64,000 nt of DNA, from NCBI GenBank assembly GCA_963757395.1, contig CAVWRK010000013.1:124001-188000 (forward strand), in the 5' to 3' direction. This document shows, in pieces, positions 1 through 7,993 of the stretch; the stretch's first letter is position 1, and every line of letters begins with the position of its first letter. Below the pieces are notes generated by a model that was given only the letters and a program-made list of their open reading frames with translations, did no database searches and was not told where the DNA came from. A program made the position numbers and the translations under genes. The stretch comes from DATAOG01 sp963757395 (lineage in GTDB: Bacteria > Pseudomonadota > Alphaproteobacteria > Geminicoccales > Geminicoccaceae).

Positions 1-1
1 G

Positions 2-658
2 GTGGTCGTCCTCACGGTCAGCTGCCAGATGGTCGTGGGCTTTCTGCTGGCGCTTCTGTTCGAGAAGAGGTTTCCGGGGCGCCGGGTCCTCTTGATGCTG
101 GTGCTGACCCCGATGATGCTCTCGTTTGTCGCGGTCGGCGCCTTCTTCCGCTATTATTACGAGCCGACCTTCGGTCTCTTGAGCCAGGCGGTCCGCCTGT
201 TCACCGGCGAGCCGTACATCCTGCTCGACACCACCGGCGGCGCGCTCGCCGGCATCATCTTCGCCGACGCCTGGATGTGGTCGCCGTTCGTGATGCTCCT
301 GGTGCTGGCCGGTCTGGTCAGCGTGCCGCCCTATCTCTACGAGGCGGCGGAGATCGATCGGGCGTCCTGGTGGCGCAAGTTCCGCACGATCACCTTTCCC
401 TATATCAAGGGGTTGCTGCTGCTCGCGCTGCTGTTCCGGACCATCGAGGCCTTCAAGCTGTTCGACGTCGTGTTCCTGATCACCGAAGGCGGCCCCGGCA
501 CCTCGACCGAGACCATCGCGGTCTACGTCTATCGCCTCGCCTTTCAGTATTTCCGGACCAGCCAGAGCACGGCCCTGGTCTACATCCTGCTGTTCATCGT
601 GATCGTGCTGACCAACCTTTATCTCTATTTCGTCCAACGGCGGGCGGCGGAGACCTGA
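2..658 (+). CDS. Sugar ABC transporter permease, MalF/UgpA type (5' partial)
   Basis: Inner-membrane permease subunit of a carbohydrate or polyol ABC importer. The reading frame is open at the window edge and begins inside a membrane segment, so roughly the first 70-90 residues of a normal ~290-residue permease are missing. Visible parts are several hydrophobic helices and the cytoplasmic EAA loop (EAAEIDRASWW, then G about 12 residues later) that docks on the ATPase. A second permease follows after 2 bp, and an ATPase lies downstream, so this is one operon whose binding protein is probably upstream of the window. The substrate cannot be read from this fragment. The family is certain; the substrate is open. 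Confidence 0.93.
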   Translation: MVVLTVSCQMVVGFLLALLFEKRFPGRRVLLMLVLTPMMLSFVAVGAFFRYYYEPTFGLLSQAVRLFTGEPYILLDTTGGALAGIIFADAWMWSPFVMLLVLAGLVSVPPYLYEAAEIDRASWWRKFRTITFPYIKGLLLLALLFRTIEAFKLFDVVFLITEGGPGTSTETIAVYVYRLAFQYFRTSQSTALVYILLFIVIVLTNLYLYFVQRRAAET

Positions 659-660
659 CG

Positions 661-1533
661 ATGGCAGGGCGCGGGCGACGGGCGATCGGCGAGGCCGGCT
701 GGGGCTGGACCGGATTCGCGGGCGTGATCAGCTTCGTCTATTTCTTTCCGGTGCTCTGGATCATCCTGACCGCCTTCAAGACCAACAACGACGTGCTGGC
801 GATCCCGCCCAACTGGCTGTTCACGCCCACCCTCGAGAACTTCGTCGAGGTGTTCGCCCGCGCCTACAGCAAGGGTGCCGAGGCGGTCGACACCGGCTTC
901 GACCTGTTCTTCTTCAACTCAATCTTCATCGCCGGCTCGAGCGTCCTTTTGGCGCTGCTGATCGGTACCCTCGCCGCCTACGGCTTCTCGCGCTACCCCT
1001 TGCGCGGTAACGAGACCTACCTGTTCATCATCCTCACCACTCGAATGCTACCGCCGATCGTCGTGATTATTCCGATTTTCCTGATGTTCCGGCTGACGGG
1101 ACTGTCGGGCACTTATGCGGGCATCATCCTGCTCTACACCGCGTTCAATCTGCCGTTCACGGTCTGGATGATGAAGAGCTTCTTCGACGAGCTCGCGCCC
1201 GAGGTCGAGGACGCCGCGCGCCTGGACGGCAGCTCGGAGACCCGGGTGTTCCTCAAAGTCTGTCTGCCGCAGGTTGGCGCCGGCCTCGCCGCGACCGCGG
1301 TGTTCGGCCTGATCCTGACCTGGAACGAGTTCCTGTTCGCGCTCCTTCTGACCGGGGTCGAAACCCGCACCGTGCCGGTCGCCATGGCCCAGACCATCGG
1401 CGGCGACATCGGCGTCCGCTGGGGCCTGCTCGCCGCGATCGAGACCCTGTTCCTGGTGCCGGTGATCGTGGTCGTGTTCGTGCTCCAGCACCATCTGCTG
1501 CGCGGCGTTACTTTTGGCACCATCAAGCGCTAA
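661..1533 (+). CDS. Sugar ABC transporter permease, MalG/UgpE type
   Basis: Second transmembrane subunit of the same importer, 290 residues, normal for MalG-like proteins. About six hydrophobic segments are visible, together with the EAA loop around residues 178-200 (EVEDAARLDGSSETRVF). The ATG at 661 sits 2 bp after the upstream stop. A longer open frame begins at 277, but that part is antiparallel-quality shadow of the first permease, so the short start is chosen. The two permeases would form a heterodimer in the inner membrane. Confidence 0.95.
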   Translation: MAGRGRRAIGEAGWGWTGFAGVISFVYFFPVLWIILTAFKTNNDVLAIPPNWLFTPTLENFVEVFARAYSKGAEAVDTGFDLFFFNSIFIAGSSVLLALLIGTLAAYGFSRYPLRGNETYLFIILTTRMLPPIVVIIPIFLMFRLTGLSGTYAGIILLYTAFNLPFTVWMMKSFFDELAPEVEDAARLDGSSETRVFLKVCLPQVGAGLAATAVFGLILTWNEFLFALLLTGVETRTVPVAMAQTIGGDIGVRWGLLAAIETLFLVPVIVVVFVLQHHLLRGVTFGTIKR

Positions 1534-1563
1534 GATGGCCCCCGGACCTTACGGACAGAGCCC

Positions 1564-1941
1564 ATGAACGCCGCCCGCTTCGCCCGCAATCCGATCGAGG
1601 ACGGGGTCGACCCCAAGCTCGCCCAGCCGCTCGCCGAGCACCTCGCCGAGGAGATCGAGAGGACGGTCGCGACCAAAGAGCCCGTCGAGCTGGTGCTCAA
1701 TACCGTCGTCACCCGCGAGGTCCAGCAGCTGCGGGTCGAGATGCACCAGGAATGCCAGCGTTTCGACGGGCGCATCACCGACCGTCTCGACACGTTTGAG
1801 AACCGCATGGCGCCACGGTTTGATGCGTTTCAGCATCAGGTGACCCAGCGTCTCGATAGCCACGTCCGCTGGCTGATGACCTCGATGATCGTCCTGTTGC
1901 CGGCCATGCTCGGCAACATCGTCAAAGACTTCCCGCGATGA
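1564..1941 (+). CDS. Small coiled-coil protein with C-terminal membrane anchor
   Basis: A 125-residue protein I do not recognise. Residues ~20-95 are charged and heptad-like (VTREVQQLRVEMHQ, then FDGRITDRLDTFENRM), which suggests a coiled coil. Residues ~103-118 (WLMTSMIVLLPAML) form one hydrophobic helix. This layout resembles small tail-anchored coiled-coil proteins of the DUF1640/CCDC90 kind, but I see no decisive motif. It lies in the importer operon, 30 bp after the second permease and 11 bp before the ATPase. Its role in transport is unknown. Confidence 0.7.
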   Translation: MNAARFARNPIEDGVDPKLAQPLAEHLAEEIERTVATKEPVELVLNTVVTREVQQLRVEMHQECQRFDGRITDRLDTFENRMAPRFDAFQHQVTQRLDSHVRWLMTSMIVLLPAMLGNIVKDFPR

Positions 1942-1952
1942 CCGAATAGCCC

Positions 1953-3098
1953 ATGGCCGACATCGAGCTCAGCCGGCTGACCAAGCGCTTCGACCAGCTG
2001 CTCGCGGTCGATGCGGTCGATCTTGCGGTCGAGGCGGGCGAGGTGGTCTGCCTGCTCGGCCCCTCGGGCTGCGGCAAGACCACGACCTTGCGCATGATCG
2101 CCGGACTGGAATCGGCGACCGAGGGCGAGATCCGGCTCGCCGGCCGCCGGGTCGACGCGCTGCCGGCGCGCGCCCGCAACGTTGCCATGACCTTCCAGTT
2201 CTACGCCCTCTACCCCAGCCTCACGGTGCGCGCGAACCTCGAATATCCGCTCCACGCCGAGGGTGCCGGCCGCGCCGAGATCGACCGCCGGGTGCGCCAG
2301 ATCGCGACCGTGCTGCAGCTCCAGGGTGTGCTCGAGCGGCGGCCCGGCCAACTCGCCGAGGGCGAGAAGCAAAGGGTCGCGGTCGGCCGTTCGATCATCC
2401 GCGATGCGGTCTGTTTTCTGTTCGACGAGCCGCTCTCCAGGCTCGACGTGCGCCTGCGCGAGACCATGCGCGGCCAGATCAAAGAGGTGCTGGAAGGCCT
2501 CAACAAGGCGACCGTGATCGTCACCCACGACCAGCTCGAGGCGCTGACCATGGCCGACCGGATCGCGGTCATGCGCGCCGGCCGGATCGAGCAGATCGCG
2601 AGCCCGCACGCGATCTTCGCGCGGCCGGAAAATCTGTTCGTGGCCGGCTTCATCGGCACGCCGCAGATGAACCTGATCGAGGCCACGGTCGACCGGGTAA
2701 GCTCGCACGACGTCCGCTTCAAGAGCGGCAGCCAGCAGGTGAGCCTCAGGCTGCCGGCGGCGGACCGGCGCCTCGGCGAGGGCGACCGGGTGACCCTCGG
2801 CATCCGCCCGCGCGCCTTCGAGCTGGTGTCCGAGGGCGAGCCGGCGACGCTCGCCGCCCGCGTCGACATGGTCGAGCCGATGGGCGCCGAGACCCTGCTG
2901 CATCTGCTCGCCGACGGCCGCGACCTGCGCGCCGTGGTCGGCCGTCACGACCGGGTCGCGGTCGGCGCCAGGGTGCACGCGCGCCTGCGCCCGAGCCAGA
3001 CCCACATCTTCGACCGCGAGGGCCGGCGGATCGCGCTTGCCGATGACCATCCGCAGCCGTCCCAGCCGCAGCCGTCCCCTTCGGAGCTGCCCCGATGA
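1953..3098 (+). CDS. Sugar ABC transporter ATP-binding protein (UgpC/MalK family) with atypical signature
   Basis: Cytoplasmic ATPase of the importer, 381 residues. Walker A is GPSGCGKT (residues ~34-41), the Q-loop is MTFQFYALYP, Walker B is CFLFDEPLSRLD and the H-loop is VTHDQ. The C-terminal ~130 residues form the TOBE regulatory domain. The signature is LAEGEKQRV instead of the usual LSGGQ-QRV. Degenerate signatures are known in importers that use two different ATPases (for example the rhizobial GlpS/GlpT glycerol system). The partner could lie upstream of the window; that is inference. The gene overlaps the following small gene by 4 bp (ATGA). Confidence 0.93.
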   Translation: MADIELSRLTKRFDQLLAVDAVDLAVEAGEVVCLLGPSGCGKTTTLRMIAGLESATEGEIRLAGRRVDALPARARNVAMTFQFYALYPSLTVRANLEYPLHAEGAGRAEIDRRVRQIATVLQLQGVLERRPGQLAEGEKQRVAVGRSIIRDAVCFLFDEPLSRLDVRLRETMRGQIKEVLEGLNKATVIVTHDQLEALTMADRIAVMRAGRIEQIASPHAIFARPENLFVAGFIGTPQMNLIEATVDRVSSHDVRFKSGSQQVSLRLPAADRRLGEGDRVTLGIRPRAFELVSEGEPATLAARVDMVEPMGAETLLHLLADGRDLRAVVGRHDRVAVGARVHARLRPSQTHIFDREGRRIALADDHPQPSQPQPSPSELPR

Positions 3099-3418
3099 GC
3101 GCCGGCCGACCGCAGACGGGCGACCAGGGCATGTCGGCGGCCACCGCGCGCAGCATCGAATTCGCGATCATCGGCCTCTGCGTGCTCGCCCTGGTCCTGA
3201 TCTTCCAGCCGTTTTCGCTCACTCTCTACGGTGTCGGCGCGGGGCTGGTCGTGCTCGGCGGCCTGCTCTTCAACCTGATCCCCCACTGCCGCCCGGGCGT
3301 GCCGCTGCGCTGGCTGCTGACCGTCGTCCTGATCGTCCTCATCCTGCTGATCGCGGTCTTTTTTCTCTCACTCGGCAGCACCTACCTCTACGCCCTCTAT
3401 CTCGAAGCCAGCCGCTGA
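3095..3418 (+). CDS. Small three-helix membrane protein of the ABC operon
   Basis: A 107-residue protein with three hydrophobic segments (about residues 23-42, 45-65 and 75-100). It overlaps the ATPase stop by 4 bp, so the two are translationally coupled. An internal ATG at 3131 (MSAATARS) is an alternative start. I do not recognise a named family. Its position as the last gene of the importer operon suggests an accessory membrane protein, comparable to small extra membrane proteins in other alphaproteobacterial polyol importers. Confidence 0.75.
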   Translation: MSAGRPQTGDQGMSAATARSIEFAIIGLCVLALVLIFQPFSLTLYGVGAGLVVLGGLLFNLIPHCRPGVPLRWLLTVVLIVLILLIAVFFLSLGSTYLYALYLEASR

Positions 3419-3576
3419 GTCTCTCTCACTCAAGTCGATGCGAAATCGTACCTTTGCAATTCGCAGCGTATTGACCAGAAACGCCCATGACAGGCTCAAC
3501 AACACCGATGTCCTGATGGTCCGAACCTAAGTTCCGGCGCCAATGTTGCCGCTGCGATCATCTTTATGCCAACTGG

Positions 3577-3663
3577 CACATGCGGCGAAAGTGGCGCATG
3601 GGTGGCGCATCTTGGATTGTCACCTGGCGCATCATGGCGCAGAAGTGGCGCATCCAGCGCAAG
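3577..3663 (+). repeat. Cluster of GGCGCAT-type short repeats in an intergenic stretch
   Basis: The 343 bp between the ABC operon and the insertion sequence contain no convincing gene. Within it, the word GGCGCA recurs five times in about 65 bp (near 3593, 3603, 3626, 3636 and 3646), often as GTGGCGCAT. A related stretch (CATGGCGCAGATGTGACGCATTG) lies just right of the insertion sequence near 5790. The function is unknown. Confidence 0.5.
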
Positions 3664-3756
3664 TAACGATCGCCATCAACGCACATCAACCAAAACTCCA
3701 CTCCGATCAATCTGCCGTGAATCTGCTCAACCATCTGATATTGCCGTCTTTTTTGT

Positions 3757-5710
3757 CTTGACCCATCTTCGACAGTTGGGGTTGGCGAGGGGGTCTGAAA
3801 GCTGCGGCTTTCCTAGGGTAGGGAGTGGTCCGAGGTAAAAGTGTAGTGCCACGTGCACGGTAGATTGTTGTTGATTTATCTAATTGTTCTGGAGATGTTG
3901 TAGGCTCCTACGTGGGAGCGGCGATGTATTTCCGCAAGAAGACCTCGGGCGGGCGGGCCTATCTCCAGATCGCGCAAAGCCATCGGGTCGGGGGCCAGGT
4001 CCGCCAGCGGGTGATCGCCACCCTCGGGCGTCTGGACGTGCTCGCGGCGAGCGGTCAGTTGGACCGGCTGGTGCGCTCAGGCGCGCGGTTCACGACCCAG
4101 GCGATGGTGCTGAGCGCGGCGCAGGACGCCGCGACGGCGGCGGTCCGGCGGATCGGGCCCGCCCTGGTGTTCGAGCGCTTGTGGGCCGAGACCGGCTGCC
4201 GGGCGGTGATCGAGGACGTGGCCAAGGAGCGTAAGCACGGGTTCGCGTTGGAGCGGGCGATCTTCCTCACCGTGCTGCACCGGCTGATGGGCGGCGGCTC
4301 CGACCTGGCGGCCGATCGCTGGCGCGAGGACTACCGGATCGCCGGCGCCGAGGCGCTGGAGCTCCATCATCTCTACCGGGCGATGGCATGGCTCGGCGAG
4401 GAATTGCCAGAGATCGAGCAGGACGCGCGCACGCCGTTCGCCCCGCGCTGCACCAAGGACCTGGTCGAGGAGCGGCTGTTCGCTCACCGGCGCGATCTGT
4501 TCAGTCGGCTCGATCTCGTGTTCATGGACACCACCAGCCTCTACTTCGAAGGCGCGCCGCTCCGCGCCGACCACCGAGGTCGGTGCTGGGAGCCAGGCGC
4601 GGGCGGGCAGACCCTCGGCCGCCACGGGCACAGCAAGGACCATCGCCCGGACCTCCCTCAGATGATCCTGGCAGTCCTGATCGATGGCGACGGGCGGCCG
4701 GTGTGCTCCGAGATCTGGCCCGGCAATGTCGCCGACGTCACCACGCTGATCCCGGTGATCGACCGGCTGCGCCGGCGCTTCGCGATCGGCCGGATCTGCG
4801 TGGTCGCCGACCGCGGCATGATCAGCGCCGAGACCGTGGCGGCGCTCGAGGAGCGTAGGCTGCTGTATCTGCTCGGCACCCGCGAGCGCACCGACAAGGT
4901 GGTGCGCGATGTCGTGCTCGCCGACCCCGCGCCCTGCGTGCCGCTGACGATCACCAAGCGCGGCCATGAGATCGACTACGAGGCCAAGGCGGTGACCGTG
5001 GGCGCTCGACACTACATCCTGTGCCGCAACCATCAGGAGGCCGAAGCGGACGCCGCCGCGCGCGACGCCATCCTGGCCAACCTCGAACGTCAGCTGGCCA
5101 GGGGCGACAAGGCGCTGGTCGGCAATACCGGCTTCCGCCGCTTCCTCAAGACCGAAGGCCACGGCCACTTCGCCATCGACCCCACCAAGGCGGAGGAGGA
5201 CGCCAAGTTCGACGGCGTCTTCGTGCTGCGCACCAACACCGACCTCGATCCGCTCGCCGCCATGCTGCGCTACAAGCAGCTGTGGACCGTGGAGGCGGCC
5301 TTCCGTACGGCCAAGCACCTGCTCGCCACCCGGCCGATCTTCCACAAGCTCGACGCGACCATCCGCGGCCACGTGTTCTGCTCATTCCTCGCGCTCGTGC
5401 TCAAGAGCGAGCTCGAGCAACGCATCGCCGCGCTCGGCGGCGACCGCTCGTGGTCCGAGATCCGCGCCGACCTCAACTCGCTGACCGAGACCGAGATCGT
5501 CCATGACGGCCGGCGCTTCCTCGTGCGATCCGCCCCGCGCCCCGCCGCCAGCCTCGCAGTCCGCGCCGCTGGCGTCGCCCTGCCGCCGACCGTTCAGGCC
5601 CTCGCCGCCAACTGACCAACCTCGCCATGTAGTGCCACGCCGCGGTCGCGCCGCCGATTGCCATTCGCGTTCAGCTACTTACCAAAAGCCACTGTCGAAG
5701 ATGGGCTTGT
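3757..5710 (+). mobile_element. Complete IS1634-like insertion sequence with terminal inverted repeats and target duplication
   Basis: Left end CCCATCTTCGACAGT (3762-3776) is matched perfectly by its reverse complement ACTGTCGAAGATGGG (5691-5705), which defines a ~1.94 kb element around one transposase gene. The flanking bases CTTGA (3757-3761) and CTTGT (5706-5710) look like a 5-bp target duplication with one mismatch, within the size known for IS1634-type elements. A 12-bp direct repeat TGTAGTGCCACG lies inside each end (3842-3853 and 5628-5639). The element looks intact. Confidence 0.85.
3924..5615 (+). CDS. IS1634 family transposase
   Basis: DDE transposase of the IS4/IS1634 group, 563 residues from the ATG at 3924, which has GGGAG five bases upstream. 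A GTG at 3912 would add four residues. Catalytic candidates are Asp in FMDTTSLYFE (~residue 207), Asp in VVADRGMIS (~297) and Glu in YKQLWTVEAAFRTAK (~455). The N-terminal FRKKTSGGRAYLQI and the HGHSKDHRPDLPQ motif are typical of this family. It is the only gene inside the inverted repeats. No frameshift is seen, so it may be active. Confidence 0.95.
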   Translation: MYFRKKTSGGRAYLQIAQSHRVGGQVRQRVIATLGRLDVLAASGQLDRLVRSGARFTTQAMVLSAAQDAATAAVRRIGPALVFERLWAETGCRAVIEDVAKERKHGFALERAIFLTVLHRLMGGGSDLAADRWREDYRIAGAEALELHHLYRAMAWLGEELPEIEQDARTPFAPRCTKDLVEERLFAHRRDLFSRLDLVFMDTTSLYFEGAPLRADHRGRCWEPGAGGQTLGRHGHSKDHRPDLPQMILAVLIDGDGRPVCSEIWPGNVADVTTLIPVIDRLRRRFAIGRICVVADRGMISAETVAALEERRLLYLLGTRERTDKVVRDVVLADPAPCVPLTITKRGHEIDYEAKAVTVGARHYILCRNHQEAEADAAARDAILANLERQLARGDKALVGNTGFRRFLKTEGHGHFAIDPTKAEEDAKFDGVFVLRTNTDLDPLAAMLRYKQLWTVEAAFRTAKHLLATRPIFHKLDATIRGHVFCSFLALVLKSELEQRIAALGGDRSWSEIRADLNSLTETEIVHDGRRFLVRSAPRPAASLAVRAAGVALPPTVQALAAN

Positions 5711-6164
5711 CCGGCCGGCCAGGCGCTCCGCCATTGGCGTCCTCATCGGGACCAGATGGAGACCGATTGATGGCGCCGGCTTCGCACGCCATGGCGCAGA
5801 TGTGACGCATTGCGTGTTCCGTGGACCGGCCTCTGATTGCAGCAGTCCGGGATTCGGCAGCAGCTCCTGCAGCCGCGCGTGCTGCTCGTCGGCCACCGGG
5901 GTGCCGCAAAGTTCGAGCGCTGGCAAATGTGGTGCTTCGGCCGCACCCCGACTGAGCGAACACGCAGGCCAACAGATCGCGCGCTCCCGTCGGTTTCAAA
6001 GTTTCGGCTCCGCGGAGAGCTGCTCACGCCAACGGCAGCGCCGAGCACCCGGCGGCCAGTGTGACCCGGGCCTCTCTCCCAGCGAAAGGTTCCTGACACC
6101 GTTTTTTCTTTTTTCTCGAAGGCCGCGTCCGGCGGCGCAGCGGTGCCCCGGTTCAGTGAACAAT
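5711..6164. other. Intergenic stretch without a convincing gene
   Basis: 454 bp of accessory DNA right of the insertion sequence. Short open frames here show no recognisable product. The only structured element is GGTTCCTGACACC at 6088-6100, an inverted copy of the GGTGTCAGGAACC word that recurs at 6.9-7.5 kb. Confidence 0.5.
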
Positions 6165-6760
6165 TCAAGGCTTTTGCCACGGATATCGAGGATTGATCGG
6201 GAACCACCAGTGCCGATAGGTACCCTTCTTCTTGCGAAACATGCGGATAAGGTTTTTGATGTTGCCCTCATAACCGTAGGCAACAATAAATGGATGTACG
6301 GGACGTTCACTTTGCAGCTTTGCGATCCAATAACCTACTTCTTCAATGTCCTTCACGTTGAACAGTTTTCGGTCGAGCGCACTGGCAACAAGACATAACC
6401 AAGAGAGAAAAGCGTCAATGGCCACGCGATAGATTTGGATGCGAGGATTTCGCAGCTCAAAATTTGTAAATCTGGGCGCAAAGCCTTTTCGAATATCTTT
6501 CGGTCGTGCTGTATGTACTTCAGATCATCGGCATAAGCCCGCAAATTCTCAGGCAGTGCGAGCCTACCTCCGTTCCAGTCGAGGCATCTTCCCGCAAAGA
6601 CGAGTTCCGGGTTGTTATTGAAGTCCTTCAAATAGGCGTTCGCAAGTTCGGCGCGCTTCCAGCTAACAGCTTTCCAGCTGTTAAACAGGGCCACACCGCC
6701 TCCAACGAGGCCGACGAAAGCGCCCACATAGGCAATGGCTGTGGCGGTTTCCGTCGGCAT
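6165..6760 (-). pseudogene. Frameshifted gene for a membrane-anchored hypothetical protein
   Basis: Two minus-strand frames join into one protein of about 198 residues. The first frame (from 6760) gives an N-terminal membrane helix (residues ~8-28) and runs to about DRKIFEKAL. The second continues as LRNPRIQIYRVAIDAFLSWL and ends at 6165 with HWWFPINPRYPWQKP. The frame must change between about 6440 and 6490. The overlap of hydrophobic and charged pattern across the join resembles a widespread uncharacterised family with one N-terminal helix. I cannot name it. A one-base sequencing error and a real mutation are both possible. Confidence 0.65.
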
Positions 6761-6935
6761 CGAGAACTCCGCTGATCCGTCCAGTCAGAGTATTAGCCCA
6801 AAGTGTTGCCTCGATCACTACCGTGGAGCGCAGTGCGTGCAAAAGTCAAGAGTTTTACGCATCTCGATGGAGAACTGCACCGAGGGACTTCCGGCCCTGC
6901 CACGCTAGAGCAGAGCTTTAACAGGCCGGGGGGGG

Positions 6936-7483
6936 AGGTGTCAGGAGGGGAAAGTGGGGGAAAGGTTCTTTAATCGGGCAAGGGGTGGTTGCTCTTTTGG
7001 GGTTGCTGCCAGGGTCATGGCTCTTTTCGGGCTCGAGGCACCAGCATGACGGTCGAAGGCGGGCCGGATCGATGTGTCAGCTGGGCTGTGCCCCGACCTT
7101 TTCCGCGATCTCGGCTGCCAGCGTCCCCGGCAGGGACAACCCAGTGGACGCTCAGATGCTCATGCCGACGCCCACCGGAAATCCTCCTGGTGTGACCACA
7201 GATGGTCGGGCGGCCGCGGGACGCAGGGTAGAGCCGAGAGCGAACCGGCGTACGATGTCGTGGAGCCAGGGGAGTGGAAAAGGTGGTTGCGGCGGAGCGT
7301 CGGGGTCAGGCGGTCCTCGATCTCGTCGCGGAAGGTCAGGACCTCCCGCCGCCAGCCGCGGCGGAGGGCCTCGGGGAGAAAAGGTGTCAGGGGGAGAAAA
7401 GGTGTCAGGAACCAATTGCCTGCTGCGGGTCTCCTGGTGACTTGATCAAGCCTCAGAGGGCACCTCAGGAGAAAAGGTGTCAA
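6936..7483 (-). mobile_element. Remnant of a RAYT (REP-associated tyrosine transposase) locus with flanking repeat words
   Basis: The word GGTGTCAGGA(ACC) occurs at 6936-6947 and 7401-7413, and as GAGAAAAGGTGTCA at about 7375-7389, 7393-7407 and 7469-7482. An inverted copy lies at 6088-6100. On the minus strand, about 7190-7290 encodes WLHDIVRRFALGSTLRPAA, which resembles the C-terminal end of Y1/RAYT transposases (…RRLGLESTLRPRGRP). The N-terminal catalytic domain (HUH) is not present. This is therefore a decayed fragment; the assignment rests on short similarity recalled from the family. The rest of 6761-7993 shows no gene. Confidence 0.4.
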
Positions 7484-7993
7484 CTCTGAGCGTCGTCACG
7501 ACCGCCACGTCGAGGCCGAGGCGTCAGCTCGATGCCGGCGAGGGAAAGGCTGCGAGAAGCTGGACGGGATCGTCGGGGCGTTAACCAAATCTTAACGATG
7601 GCCCGTCAACGCTTTGTTCGGGTGGTCCATGCGACCGTGGGAATCCGTGCCCGGCACAAAGCCGGAGGGTTAGGGGCGGGCCGGGGTTGGCGGCTCGCCT
7701 TGGGTAGGCCATCGGCGATGGTCGTGCCGGAGCGGCTGGTGCCGGGCTTTGCTCGAACTCGGGCCGGCGGGCCTGGGCGCCTGTGAAGGAATGCCCGAAA
7801 CGCTGCGATCGGGTCAGAAGACGCGGATGATTTCAAGGGGCGCCCTTTCGCGGGCTCGATCGATTCACGAACTCTGAGGACCTGACCGTCGTGCCCCGTC
7901 GGTGCCCGAGTTGGGAAGTCCATGGGGCTCTCGGAGATGGTTCGGCCGAATCCGAGCCGCTTTGCCCGGCGCGGTTGAGGGTGTTGGCGCCGG

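Noticed and set aside
7371..7483. CRISPR-like array
   Set aside because: Three GAGAAAAGGTGTCA copies are unevenly spaced (18 and ~77 bp) and short; no cas genes exist, so they are better read as RAYT-type repeat words.
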